From NCBI RefSeq assembly GCF_000003605.2, contig NW_003105607.1, forward strand, positions 70,419 to 134,418: DNA of 64,000 bases, written 5' to 3'. Below, piece by piece: positions 24,701-37,900 of the stretch. Source of the DNA: Saccoglossus kowalevskii. Taxonomy: Eukaryota > Hemichordata > Enteropneusta > Harrimaniidae. The notes under the pieces were generated by a model. The model saw nothing but the letters and a program-made list of their open reading frames with translations, did no database searches and had not been told where the DNA came from. Position 1 is the first letter of the stretch. Every line of letters starts with the position of its first letter. A program made the position numbers and the translations under genes.

Positions 24701-27700
24701 CCGCGTTCTGAAACGGGTAAATTTTACGCTCACGACGACAATGTTTCTGCTTCAAGAAAATTGTTACCTTTCCCGTGGAGTAAAACGTTCATTCCGCTAT
24801 ATGAAGCAACGTCAGAGCTCTTGGTATATCTGCTTTCCGACTCGGGGATCTCCTTCCGCCCTCCTGGCATTTCTCTTGGGAAGAGACATAACAGAATGGA
24901 CAGCAACAACAGTGCGACAGCTCCGCCAATTCCACCTAACCACCATGCTCCAACCCAACGTGGATCTTTATCAGTTAGACCAATTGTGCTCATATCCACA
25001 CGGTAAAAATCTACGTATATGCTGAGGCAAGCAGAGCTGATGACGCCAAATCCAAGAGGTAGACCTATGCCCCATGACGCTTCGATTATGCCTGTGTGAC
25101 GTATATATAAATAAATAAGTAACTATGAATATTTCAAAAAAAAATGTTATTAACTCATTATTATTTTTACTTAAAATTTAGATACTTTCAAATATAGATT
25201 AATACATTGAATGCAATAAGTATGCTGCAATAAATAGATTATTTTTACCATGATCTTATCTACAAATGCGTGGCTGGAAGACAGATTTCTTGCATCATGA
25301 TAAATGATGCAGTTCTAAATACTAGCATTAACTACCTTACATAAGCGACCCTGCAATTAGATACACATTTTAATTACCAGTATAATGTAAAATCCATTGA
25401 GACGACCTACCTATATAAAATGCTGATTTCTTGCCCGAAAAGTCGTCAACATAAGAATAACCAAGGGTACTGTAAAATGTCCCTCCAATTCCAGAAATCA
25501 TACGTCCCAAGAAATACAGATTAAATGCCATACGACCTTCTTGCGGCTGTTCAATTTCATCGTCGTTTAACTCTTTACTTTCACTTGCAGCAGTTGAACA
25601 GAAGCCAAACTCACTCGCACCACCAGTATTGTTGCTGGCTTGGTCATATGCGTATGGTTCGGACAAGAACTGAGGTAGTACACACAATATGATACCAAGG
25701 CATGATAGCAATGTTCCCACTGCCACCCATCGAGGTCTGTGGTGGTTTGGCCCGCCGAGAAAATGGGCAACAAATGGAGTGCACACCAATGTACTCACTT
25801 GACTGGAAGTTATCAAAATTCCTACTTGCTGAGAAGTGAAACTGTAAATAAATTTGAGATTAATTGCAGCAAATATTTGTCTTTGCGTTTCCAGTCGTAG
25901 ATTGCGAGTTCTAATTAGCATACATGATCCCATTTTCCTTGTATCCGGAAGCTCGGTGTAGTAAAATAAAAACAACGATGAGTTTTGAATCAATAATACA
26001 CCTTTGAAATATTTATTTATTTCACTTTCTATTATGAAAAACAACTATGAGTTTTGGATCAATAATAATAGTCCGTTGAAAAATGTATGTATTTCACGTT
26101 TTTTGGAAACAACTGTGGATGTTGAATGAATATTAATAGACATTTGAAATATTTATGCATTTCACTTTCTATTTGCAAAATAACTATGAGTTTTGAATCA
26201 ATATTATTAGACCTTCAAGTGCAATCAGACGCCGAGATCTTGTTTACCATTGGCAATTGTGTTTTCCCCTTAAATAATGTTATTATATTCCTCTCATTTC
26301 TATACCTATATACATTGTATTTTTTCACATCTTGTCGCGGTGAAACAAACACCATACACATAATTCTGATTGATAAGATGTTGACAATTTACTTAATGTC
26401 TTTTACCTATACCGTCGTTCAAGCGTTGTGAGGACAGACGCTATATATGCAAACATAGCGCTTTCCACAACAATCAAAGTAAAGAGTAGAGCTACATATG
26501 ATCTAATGTTGTGAAACCATCCAAAGCTCTTCTTCGATACATCTCCCGTACGATCATCACAATTATCCTGGTGACCTTTATTTTCTGAAAATAAAGTACA
26601 ATATATTCCCAGTTAATAATGTTAGTCTGTGCCGTGTGATTCATTAGATTCATTCTACAATATAACATACTGTAAATATTAAACTATTATGCAACATGTG
26701 TGTACATTGTAAGTGGTGTTGTTAATTTTTCAGCATTTTTTGAGTAGTGAGTTTAAAGTGCATGCGAAATGCCAGCTACCAATATTGTTATTTTTTATGT
26801 TATGAAATACAACATAGTGAAAAAATGGATTTGAAACTCAATCTACGCCAATCTTATTTGTATGTATGGCTTCTCATTAACTTCTCATTTGCATACTCAA
26901 ATACTATTCGTGACGTATAAAGGGAAACTTGATGACCAGCATGCATTGCCGATAATGTATATAAAGCTCATTGCTAATGTTGTTGTTTCTCGAAGAACAC
27001 AATTTATTTATTGTATAGGGTAAACAATACGAAATATACCCCTTCTTGCGTAGCTGGTCACCGCGATCAACTATGTATTGCACAATCAGAGTCGCGTGTA
27101 TTGTTGTTGATGAAGTCGTTTAACGTGCCGACATCTATTGCCACGGAACTCTACGCGATTTCTATGTCTATTTCGATTTATCCCAAGTTTGTCAAAGTCG
27201 AGTTTGACGTCTGGCTTGTCTTCTAATTATTTGCCAGGTTACTGGATATGTTCGTACACTGATTTACTCCATCATATCGATTGTCTAAGTAAAACAAAGA
27301 TTCAAAATTTAAATAAAAAGAGAAAATGTTTTAACATTTATAATGAGTGAATGATTCGTAAATCAGGTCACGGCGAGAAAAAAATTAAGTGAATGGCGGT
27401 GATTGGATGATAAAAATAATTGAGAACGCAACACAGCAAAAAATTGTGATTCGAGTTATCGTGATTGTCATAATAACGCCATCACTTTAAAAATACGCAG
27501 ACGAAAAATATTGACAGCCCACTTATTACGCAGATCAAATTGCAAGATAAGTTCACAGAATTGGGAAGTCAACAAACAATTCAGAAACTTTTAGAAAGCA
27601 TAGTTAAAAACAATTGCCAACGTGTAAGTACTGCATAATTACCTGTTTGGTGTACGCATCGGTTTTCGCGTCACGTCATTGGGCCCTTACATAAATAATC

Positions 27701-29073
27701 TACATGGTTCTATAAAACGTTATTCAAATTCCCAAAACAGTTGAAACACTTACCCGAAGTTTCTCCCTTTGAAAGCTGACGCGGTTAATATTGGCTGGTC
27801 CGGAATCTAGTTCTTTAACTACAGTGTCAGGTTTAAATGTGTGGCATTTGTCGTTAAAACAGGCCGTTCTTTTATAAATGGGGTCATATAAGGAGAATGT
27901 CCATCCCATTGTTTGATTGACTTTATAGCTTTCGTCTACAGTTATTACACTACGAGAAATATCTCAAATTTACTCGGACACAAGTAATCACTTTCAAACA
28001 AAAATAAATAACTGTAAATGAGAAATGTGTTGGTGGGCATTTTACAGGCACTTTGAGTAGAGTCTACGAAAAGAGGGCGTTCGATAAGATCAACGATTGA
28101 CAGAATTTTTAGCACCTCTATAATAAGTTTTCACCTGACTTCAAAGTAAATTTGACATTCTTCGTAACACATTGCAAAACAAACTTTTGAAAAAAAAATA
28201 CAACTCAGAATTTCAATAAGATCGAAATGATAAACCAGTAGCAAGTTTTAGAAAAATCATTGTTCAATGGTATAAAATTATACATAATTATTTTTATAAG
28301 TAAATACGTTACCGCCCTTTTTTGTACCTTGTATGTAGGACATTTGGGTGTACCTCTGTCAAATTTGTTTATTTGGTTCAATTCTTTTATTTTAGCCGAA
28401 TATCTTTGTCATTTTTGGTAAAAATTCTATTTTCGCCTTTTTAAAAAAAACTAATAGCTCGATTGCTCTATTACTCAGTACGTAGGGTTCATGGGTTGAT
28501 CGCCATGATATTTAAAACACGGTAGTAATTGTAATTGACATGGCCCAACCAGATAAATTACCATGGATGTGATTTGACAAGGACAATGGGAGAACACTAA
28601 TAACCATGACAAATAGTTAAGATCGCATCATACAGAACAATATCAAGTATCAATATCAACAATATCAAGTACTATATTGGTAGTTTCATTGCTGTCTTAT
28701 CTTGCAGAATAAGGCAGTGGCAGTGGTGGCGGCAGAGACCCCTTCGAAAAAAATGTTTGGGGCGTCGGCCCTCTAACATCAAGCTGAAATCCTTTGTGTC
28801 AGCAAAATTTGCCTCTCAAAATGCAGGAAATAGCGTTTCAGAGGGTCTACATTTCAAAATTGTTAAGTGGGAGCATGCCCCACAATAAGGTTGCTGAGCA
28901 GATTCCGCCCACTCATTCAAAATTTCGTCCCGCCGCCTCTGAATGGGCATTACTGAGTCAGTGTGTTTGTGCTAACATCCTTCTACCTTATCCCGTCAAC
29001 TGGATATGTGTAATATGTCCTGAGAAAAGTAAAACAGAATTTAAAACTTACCCTCGCAGTGGGCTTTATCCAT
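18793..29073 (-). CDS. SLCO-like: SLCO/OATP organic anion transporter, copy 1 (11 coding exons)
   Basis: Coding exons on the minus strand: 29073-29052, 26584-26407, 25841-25411, 25091-24768, 23783-23625, 22943-22763, 22149-22014, 21641-21469, 19861-19800, 19708-19461 and 18849-18793. All junctions are GT-AG, phases agree, and the total of 1971 bases gives 656 residues. The start is a 22-base exon (MDKAHCE) conserved in copy 3. Exon 2 holds TM1; exon 4 holds the OATP signature DPRWVGAWW (residues about 253-261) before TM6; exons 7-8 encode the extracellular Kazal-like loop ([18 protein letters not shown]) before the last membrane segments. The family moves bile salts, steroid conjugates and other organic anions across the plasma membrane. 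The last exon has eight A in a run where copy 3 has seven, so its last residues are frameshifted and it ends early (TEKKWCN). Otherwise it looks functional. The exact SLCO subfamily cannot be assigned by eye. Confidence 0.92.
19905..20535. mobile_element. CG-rich palindromic element in SLCO intron 8 (block A)
   Basis: Both edges of this intronic stretch carry related inverted motifs built around TACGCGTA and GTTTTACACG/CGTAAAAC. The edges read GATGCTCGCCTACACG on the left and, from the right inward, GAGGCTCGTAGAT. The matching place in copy 3 is 51140-51895, so it predates the A/C duplication. It looks like an old non-autonomous DNA transposon. No target duplication could be fixed and the open frames inside show no family resemblance. 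Confidence 0.35.
25978..26220. repeat. ~70-bp minisatellite in SLCO copy 1 intron 2
   Basis: About 3.5 units start with ATGAGTTTTGAATCAATA at 25978, 26047, 26115 and 26186, spaced 68-71 bases. Copy 3 has the same array at 56985-57225, so the repeat predates the duplication. No coding or splice role is evident. Confidence 0.8.
26585..29051. other. SLCO copy 1 intron 1, block-specific middle
   Basis: The intron separates the 22-base first exon from exon 2. Its outer parts match copy 3, but about 26640-28030 has no counterpart there, where repeats occupy the same place. An exon-like open stretch at 27754-27909 ends at GTAAGTG, but its phase does not fit exon 2. About 28390-28520 carries a fragment related to the repeats at 7120-7335 (CTCGATTGCT, GGGTTCATGGGTTGAT), shared with 59500-59570. 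Confidence 0.5.
28650..28955. mobile_element. ~300-bp block A-specific insertion, MITE-like
   Basis: Block C lacks this piece, which is less AT-rich than its surroundings. It starts with GGCAGTGGTGGCGGCAGAGA and ends near CCGCCTCTGAATGGGC, partly inverted matches of each other (GGCGGCAGAG and CCGCCTCTG). It resembles a short hAT-type MITE, but the end bases and target duplication are unclear and block C carries other sequence at this point. Confidence 0.4.
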
Positions 29074-30515
29074 GATGGAGTAATACGTCTGTACTCTGTA
29101 AGGCTTGGGAGGTTGCTCGCTATGACTTGCGCGATGCAAAATGAAGGTGGTTTTAAACACCTCCCTTGTCAGCACTTTCTACCTACGTGTCAACTGACTG
29201 CCACTCAAATGTCACCACTCCATGCATGTACGTTACATATTAACACAACATATTGACATACAGGTATATTAACAGGATCACGTGATGGTGACTTGTAATA
29301 AATTTCATTCTTTAAAAAAGTTGTTACTCTAAACAAATGTATTTGTCCTGCACTTCTAATCATTAAAATATAAATATTGTTGTTTTTGGAGAAATTTGAA
29401 AATATTTTTAAAACATTTACCCTGCTTTCATGAAAATACTAAATATTATTAACAATCATTAAATTCCGTTGGTTAAAAATCGATTACTTGACATGTGTAG
29501 AAAGTTGTGTGATTAAGGGGGCGAAACACGAACGCTCATTAATAATACTTATACCTTTTATGTTCGACCAACAGCTTAATAAGCCACGCGATGATATGTG
29601 TGATATATGCACTATACCCTATGCAATTCATTTCAAATTTATCAAACTTCCTCTGACCCTTGTGAAGTAAGTATACAAACACTGTATCTTTGATACATTT
29701 TTACATCACTACTTTTTTGACATCCATAATTGTGCCAAATGATTGGTCTAAAATAACCGGGTCATAATCAGAAAGGTAACAGTAAGAATGTCACACAGAA
29801 TGAATTGCATTTGTTGTTTTTGCAGATTTGTTCTGTAAAATTGCTATGGGCGTGTGAATGCTTGAAACGTAGCAAAGCATAGACTGAAGAAACTTTGTGA
29901 GCTGAATCGGTCTGTCTGGTTGATGAGTAATTCACATCAACATGTCTAACTTGGGGAATATCATGATATTAATCGTTGAAAGAAAACACGAACTATACCA
30001 GTCAGTTACGTCAGCCAACTAATTTCAAAACAGAGCTCAAAGAAATTGACAAATAGTCTAGTGTATACAATGACTTCAAAACAAACATGACATAAAATAC
30101 AATTGTTGCATATTTTAGTACAATAGTCGGCGTGACGAAGTTCCTGGAAGACAAGTCACGTTGCAAGTTTTATGGCGCTACAGGACATCTTACAAATGGC
30201 ACATTCAGGGGTCAATGACATTTTGCAGTATAACTTTCTACGTGTGACCGAAGTGATAAATTACCCTGTTTAACCTTCGACCTATCACGTGAAACACTTA
30301 TGAAACTCATTAACAAATAAACTGTAAAATCTCAATAAGTTCAAATTAGAAGCTGTTTTTACTCTGAATTAATTTAAGTTGAGATTAGGATTGTCATTGG
30401 GTCTCATCTTGCCCTAAGCACTCCACAGTGCCTTGCTGTTGCCGCCTTCTCCATTGAACCAATCTAGTGTTTTTTTCCACAAAGTCCGTCGGAGTCCAGC
30501 TTTCTTATGCACAGG
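29074..30515. other. 5' flank of SLCO copy 1
   Basis: This is non-coding sequence conserved with 59960-61800 upstream of copy 3. About 80 bases immediately upstream of the ATG, with AGCGAGCAACCTCCCAAGCC on the minus strand, are nearly unchanged between copies and are a sensible place for the 5' UTR and core promoter. No clear TATA box is shared by both copies. Confidence 0.45.
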
Positions 30516-30674
30516 CACTGGCGGATCCCGCAAAATGTATTATGGGGGGGGGGGGGTGTCCAAGCTTCGCTTAAAATTTACGGAGCGTAAATCGCAGAGA
30601 AGCTATGCGTAATCCAGATGATATGAATGATCGTTTTTGGGGGGGCATGCCCCCCCTCTCTGGATCCGCCACTG
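30516..30674. mobile_element. 159-bp hAT-type MITE
   Basis: The ends are CACTGGCGGATCC (30516-30528) and GGATCCGCCACTG (30662-30674), inverted matches of the CAGTGGCGGATCC type typical of hAT elements. Flanks are an 8-base duplication with one mismatch, TGCACAGG and TGCACGGG. Runs of G and C inside can form a hairpin. Block C has the single unoccupied site TGCATTGG at 61820-61827, so it arrived after the A/C duplication. Confidence 0.85.
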
Positions 30675-31499
30675 TGCACGGGTAGGCAAACCCTATAGTG
30701 CGTACATCATTGCGAAGTTTTGGGGCCTTGGGGATCTTCACTCCACTCCATGGTATCAGCGGATGCTGTTTGTCGAATTAAATTCCCCGAGTAGTAATCC
30801 TACTACTAAAATATCGCGCCACATTTACAACAATGACGAGTTCAGCGGGGCACGCATGAACGTTACACGGTCCAGGGTTATGTGTTAATTTCCGTTGCCG
30901 TAGGTACATATCAGCGGAGTTATTTTGATGTGTCCAGTGATGTATATAACACAATATAATAGTACTTTCACTGACTTGAAATCTTCAACAAAATACAAAT
31001 ATATCTAATGGTAACCTGAAACACCAAATCAGACAGACTCTTATGTATACGAATTTATTAAAAAAATTATTATAGTAACAAACAAATTTTTCAAATTCGT
31101 TCAAACAACGAACTAATTTGGCAGTAATGAAGGTTGGAGTGTGGTCCGTTTTGAATCATATCGAGGGGTATCAATTAATCTAAACTGAATGATCACTCGT
31201 CAAATAATGAGGCGAACAAGTTGCTAGTTATATGAAGACAAAGTATCATCGGCTGTTGGAAACTATATCTATGTCTCATCATCAATATCTACATATCCCT
31301 GTACTGGTATTTCAATTCACAGTACTCGGGGACTTCATAACGGCGATATCTTCGATATAGAGCACCAGTAGATTTGAGGATTTATTTAATGTAACGTCAG
31401 TTTATATGGGCCAATACGTACACTGGCTCCCAATTGACGTGTCTCTTAGATCTCGGGTTACTCAAACAAATTGCGTGCACGAAGAAGCGTCCCTATAAT

Positions 31500-32765
31500 T
31501 GTGCAACTGAAAAGAATTTTTTGGATGGATTAGTTAAATGAACACTTACACGGTCTTACCTTAAGTACAAGCGGAAATCGACACATGAGCATTCTCACAT
31601 GTGATTTAAACATTTTTCTCGGAAACTGTTTAATTCACTTCAGAAAGCAAAATTGCTAACTAAAAAACCAGACTATGCATGTTTCGCAAAGTATATCGGA
31701 CGCAATACAAAGACGCACGCAATTTTTCAACCGACTATGCATGTTTCATGAGTGGTTACAACATGTACACAAGTTCACACGCGACGTATACAACACGGGT
31801 GAAAAACATGCTTGTTTTTTAAAAAATCCAAATGCTCTCTGCGGTGAAACTGCGCCATTTTAAATTGCTTTCAGCATTGTACATTGTTTTCAGCCGTACA
31901 ATATTGACAGCAAATTGTGTGTAAATTGGCTGCAAATGCCGAGAACTTTAAATTTAACGATAAATTTAATGCGTGCCATCAATGTAATCAGATATCTATT
32001 ATTTTAGAGCCCTTCATAAAGCGACGTAGGCAAATTTCCGGAAGTGTGAAATCAGGATGCTAACTTACAGGTTGTTGATGCAGGTTGTTGATTAAGAGGT
32101 AGCTCTCCCCTATTGACATTGGTTGCGTACCACATACTCAAAGCCGTCACTTCCTTAGTTTTGCACATATGCAAGGGATTCGTCACGGTATATTCCAATG
32201 ACTGAAACAAAAAATAGAATTATTTTTGGCTATAGAAGAGAAATAACTCATCTCTAATATGTGACGAATGAAACTTCTAGCCTGGCGTCCTGCATAACCG
32301 TTCATGGGCGGCATAAACCTGTACTTCAATTGTCCAGATTGTTAGAAAATGGTTCATCATGAGTTGGTTGGATCACTGACTGAAGAATTAGAAATTTTAC
32401 ACTGACAGGATAACACACTCAAACCAATTCCGGGCACATCAACCTTTATTCAGTTCATTCCCAGAAATATTTTTAGTACAATAAAGACAGCAATTCGAAT
32501 ACAGTTATCTGTAGCATTCAGACTTGAAATACAGATATATATATTCTGTATATGAATGCAAGTGTGGTTGGTTTACAATCTGCATAAGAAACAGATAAAG
32601 TTACCTATCAGGTATGTGAACGTATACCGGATTACAATACTTTTTATAGCCAATTTATTTTACAGTATTTGGTAAATTTCCCATACCTGATACAATGAAT
32701 AATTACGGGCCACTTGTGTCCTTTAAAAAGTGAGGTGTAAGTTGCACCCTTATCACGTTTATCAT
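31500..32765. other. Gap between block A and the NAT-flank copy
   Basis: Nothing recognisable beyond low-complexity AT-rich sequence. An open stretch at 31675-31863 has no family resemblance. No decayed NAT coding sequence was seen here, although the sequence to the right resembles the NAT 3' flank. Confidence 0.4.
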
Positions 32766-34400
32766 GAGAGAACAACTTTGGTTTGATACTGCTTAATTAA
32801 CCAGTGAACGTGACAAGAATCCAACAAAGAATCTTAACGATTCAGGAGAAAAGTGTCGGTAACATAGTAAGAACAATAGCGACAATTGACGAACTATAAC
32901 AACGAGTGGCCGGCATGATATACAGGAGTTGGTATTCTGCCCTCTATATTTTATTAGTGTCCATGATAAGTCCTTTTGTTTTTGCCCTGCAAGTCACCCC
33001 TTATAAATTATAGGAAATACGTGGGCCGTGATGAATGAGTGCGACTATTCAAATAGTAGATTGTGGCAGATACAGTGTGTATCAAAACATAGTGGCCTAT
33101 GTAGATGTTTATTGTCAGTTCCATTGATATCTCAAGAACGAATTATCAGATTTTAATGAAACTTAATACATAGGTGCTATTCGATAATGTACAGAGTTTA
33201 TTGTGGTTCGGTTTAGATCTCGTGCATACTAATTATCTAATTAGCATATTAATTACCCAATTTTAAGTCTTTTCACAAGCAGTTCTGTTTAATGAGATAA
33301 ATGTGTTTCTTTATGATTGTATACAGTGTGCTTAATTCTTCTTACTCTTCTCAATTTCAATTCTGAGATAATTGCTCTGTTTTGTGTCATACTTAAAATT
33401 TTGGTGATCTCAAGTTCTATAGACATTACTTTGAACATTTAGCTGTTGTATATCTCCAATATTAACAAGGTAACACTATGTGTTTACGTGAGTCAACTAT
33501 CTATGTGGAGACGTTGACTTACATATGTGATACACGGTACAGGTTAATAATTGACATTCATCATTATATCTAGTAATGACCTTTAAATATGTCGAAATTG
33601 AAGTCTACATTTCTGATTTCTTTGTGAATGCAAACGAAGTCACGATCTTATGTTTTATTTCGAGTGTGCTCACTTGCCGTAACAGATTTATTTCAAGGTA
33701 ATACACCATTCATGGGTTGTTGATCATAATTAAATGCGTAAAATGATTTGTTTTCTGGAATTGTTTACTTCTCGCATACCTTCAAATTCTATAGTTTCTC
33801 AATGTCTCAGACTCTGGTCAAAATACTGTAACACCCTTGGTTTTAGCCTTGCCTTGTAGCAGGTTGCATTCACGGTAATAAGGCATTTATGTGTTTTGGA
33901 CAACATTTTTGAATATGAGGTGCACTGTGTTGTGCACACAACCTTTGATGTTAAACTCGTCAACAAAAATGAAAATGAATAAGCAACTTTACTCGGCTCA
34001 CCTCACTATGAATTAAATGATTTTTCGTGTTTCTGATGGATAATAATTTCATTTTAATGTCTATGCTCTTCTACCAAAACTGGTGTCAGATTGGCGAGCA
34101 GTATGATGCATTGTCATTAAATGAGATAAGCAGTTTATTTGTGACTGGATGCATCATGTAGTTTACTATGATACATAGATACATTATTCGCCCATTGCAC
34201 TTCTATGCAAAAACGTTTACGTAACATACGTACGATGTAGTAACACAGAACCTGCGATGGTGTCGCAAAAAACACCTAAAACTAAATTTGCCGTATAATT
34301 TCCTTATCGTTGAAATTGAAAAATATTTCTTCATCATTGCATCATGACAAATGTTTACTTGGTATATAGAACACCACAGAATCATGAGATATAAAAATAC
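32765..34400. repeat. Second copy of the NAT downstream block
   Basis: This matches about 4905-7100 in the same orientation, with one ~330-bp unit instead of two and about one ~150-bp unit instead of four. Landmarks are GAATCCAACAAAGAA, AGGAAATACGTGGGCCGT and TATGTGATACACGGTACAGG. A segment near 33860-34025 has no match beside NAT. There is no coding sequence. Confidence 0.75.
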
Positions 34401-34916
34401 CTTTTATGGAGAAAACATATGTTATTTATGTTTAAAAAACCACGCTCATGAACTTATTTATATACATGTTTTGAACAGTAATGAACGCTTATAATATGGT
34501 TCAATTATATTATAGCGGGCGCTCGCCTCCTCTGCGGTAAAACTAAACGTCAGGGTCATATTGCATTCTTTAGTTTTTTTGTGTTTTTAATTATATGTGT
34601 GTGCTATGTGAGAGAGTGTCACCTACAAATTATCTATTATAGAGGCATAATCTCTCACCCTAATGATACAATTATATTTGTGTGATTCTTGTTGCTCTGA
34701 CACATGTATTGCCGAAAGGGGGTTAATAATTTGCTAACTGATTGAATAACTATATATTAGGAAAATACTATAGGAATAAAAAAGATCAACAAATCCCAAG
34801 TCATAAGACATTTAGTGAAATTAAAATAACTCAAAATAAAACAAAAAAAACAAAACAAATAGGCGTAAAGATGACCATGTTCGTCAATTGTCGTTGGTTT
34901 TAGGCACATATGAAAC
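34400..34916. other. 3' flank of SLCO copy 2
   Basis: AT-rich sequence downstream of the copy 2 stop codon. An A-rich run lies near 34803-34860. No element or further exon is recognised. It may hold the 3' UTR. Confidence 0.35.
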
Positions 34917-37900
34917 TCATGTCTTCTCGAGAAGTCTGCCCAATATATCGTCGGGTTCCTGTATAAAACAAAAAAGGAAATGTTAATATCTGAGTTAAAG
35001 TAACTGGGTTGTCGTTAGATGATCCTACATATGATTTCCTTCAGACTTGCTTCCAGAGAAGATATGTATACGATGCATAACTGACGAACCCTGCCGTGAT
35101 TCACAATAAATTATTTGTATACTCACTGCAATACTGTTAGTGGAATATTCAACACGTTCCTCAGATTCTTTCACTTGTCGTTTTCTGAGTATAAATAAAG
35201 CACTGCTGTAGAACAATACGGCAATTATTCTGGCGGAAATATCTGCGCCTATGAACAGTACACGAAACATGGCGTTGTTGTATTGTGCGCATGCTCCGCG
35301 TACACCACATTTCTCTCGTCGGAGAATGCATGTGAGATCAATGAGTTTCCCAGCAATAATGCCCAGTTGTATGGATACTAAAAAAAAAACGTAATTAGAC
35401 AACACAGTATAAGTAAGTAGCTAGGTTAAACTTGCATACATTAGTCACAAAAAAATGTGACGCGGACAGTTTTATGTCACATAACACAATACATCACAAA
35501 TGTCAACACAAATACTGCGTAAATATGGAAATGCATATAGGTCGCATTAAATACACTACACAAATAATTATGTGATACTTCGATACAGGATGCTGACATG
35601 CCTTCACATGATGTGAACACATCAATTCATTATGATGACTCGTAATGTAAATACATTATGCTATAACATGCTATTACGATGCGAACACAATATTACAGGA
35701 TGCTACAAGTGAACAATTCTCATTGTAAATTTCTTATGATAGAATACATGACGTAGGTAAATTGCTCTGCAATGTAGATACGTAATAATGTGTTGCAGAA
35801 TTTTATTCGGTTTTCTGGGCAAAGAAGTTCATGACTCCTGCAAACTTGATTAATTCAGAACTGATAGGCGGATTCGGAACCTTATTCTAAGAATTCCGTG
35901 AACTTTGCCATATCTCAGAAACATAATTGGAAAAGCAAATATGTAATGGAATTTTGAGGTACATATACTTTCTATGGCAGAATGCCAGGATGCCTCGGAA
36001 TTCCTTGATTGGAAGGGGGAATACCGCCTATGAGATATCGGCGGGGCTCAGAATTCCTTGATTGTGAAAAAGGGATGAGGTGTGATTATTCGTACGTTCC
36101 AAATACAGATACCAAACTTACTTAGCGAGCCTATGATGGTTTTAATACCAATCGAAAATGACTTCTTGCCTTCATCAACACATCTGTAATGATGGAATAA
36201 ACATGCGAGTAATGTGCACAGTGACACATCGAGTATGTTTGTTTGTCATGATAACGTACGGTGACATTTATGCTGTATTTGACGTGACCTAAAAGGACTT
36301 TGTTTTCAAAATACATTTACTGTACATTCCATCACTTAATCCATAAGTATTTCGTCACTAAGACAGATTACACTGGCATCGGGACTTATTCGCTGGGTTG
36401 CATAATGTGAACGTGTATTATATGAATATGTGTGTATAACTAACTGACCTTAATAAAACCATGGTGCTTGGTAAATCAGTGCTACACTTAGCAATGGCTG
36501 TCAACATCATAATAAACATAAACGGAATAAAACGTGCACATTTCGGCTCAATACATAATTCACTTGTAGCAAACGTAGTCTCGGGCCTCTTATTATCAAT
36601 ACATGTACAATCACTGTAATTCTGTGAGTGGAAATGAAAAACGACAGAAAAACATTTCACTGACCAATTCAAACTAGGATATACTGGTATGAAAAAGTAA
36701 AATATTTTTTTTAATTCATATACAGTTCGTATATTGTTGGTATAATTTAATCTGAGGACAATGTGGTTTCTTGCCTATTCACGGATTGAGCCTATTTTGC
36801 ATTGTTCTAAAAACGTACAATATGGACTTACATATTCTCATTGTCAATTTCATCTCTGGAATGTTATCCACGGATTTGATGTTCTGATTTGTGCCACGAC
36901 ACTATTTTTTTGATTCCATAGAAAAAATAACATTTGGATCAAAAGATATCTCGTGTAGATTGAATATCACAACAGCTAAAATAACATTTGCTCATAGTGT
37001 TATTTCTTTCTAGCTGAAGTTGCACAGAATCAACGAGCGCTTACAGTTTTGAAAATGAATATTCAACTGGGGCAATCCACTGTTATGAGATATAGACTCA
37101 CATCTAATAAGTAACATAAGACATAGTGCATTATCAGTTATATTTGCCAACAGGTATACGCAAAATGGCCACCGATATCTCACATGCAAGTCTCGAATTT
37201 GTACCTTTTCCATTCACCACATCCACAGTTACCAAGATAAACCTTTAAACGTAAACATAGTATTTTGAACAGTTGTCATGTGGACAGGAGAGATTTTAAC
37301 TCTAATTGATTTATAATTTATATAAGGCACCTATATTAAATTGGCAGGTAGCGAATATGTTCAACCAACCCTAGGTCCGATCGATTCAGAGCATCCTGCA
37401 TAACACGGCGAGTAATAATTGAGACTATTTGAACCACAGACTGGTTGATAATGATCTAATGTACAGTTGCAGTCTGTGTTACATTCTGTGGTCAGATTAC
37501 CGTTTCTTCAGTGGGAAAAAAATAATGCAAAATAAATATCATCGTGGAGATCGGATGGAACGTTGCAATAATAACTGAACGTTGGCATTTTCCCAAACAT
37601 CTTTAAAACTTTTGAGCTGCACCAACAACACGGCATATGAGATGTGTGTTATTTCTTCCTAATGATTGCATTTCGACATTATAGTATACGGTGCAATTCA
37701 CAGAGTTTACTTGCCTGCTTTCAACAAGATAAGGCTCTTCACACTGTAAAAATAATGCAAGACCATTTAATACAATTAGACCACAAACTATAATTATGCT
37801 AAATTTAGTCAAGCCGGTCAATTTCAGTTTCTTCCATTTGATAAAGTATCCCAATGCAATATTCACGGGAAATTCTGGAAACAGCCACATGAAGGCTACA

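Larger units (their letters stand above)
15580..31500. repeat. Segmental duplication block A
   Basis: This block matches 45690-62650 in the same order and orientation across flanks, exons and introns. Exons match best; long non-coding runs (for example 15780-15900 with 45890-46015, and 18040-18540 with 46550-47090) are also clearly shared. It contains SLCO copy 1. Block-specific differences are mostly transposon insertions, described separately. Confidence 0.9.

Noticed and set aside
27724-27909. Exon-like open stretch (starts [10 protein letters not shown]) ending at GTAAGTG, first taken as SLCO exon 1
   Set aside because: It ends in phase 0 whereas exon 2 needs one upstream base, and it has no counterpart in copy 3. 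The shared 22-base exon at 29052-29073 fits phase and conservation.
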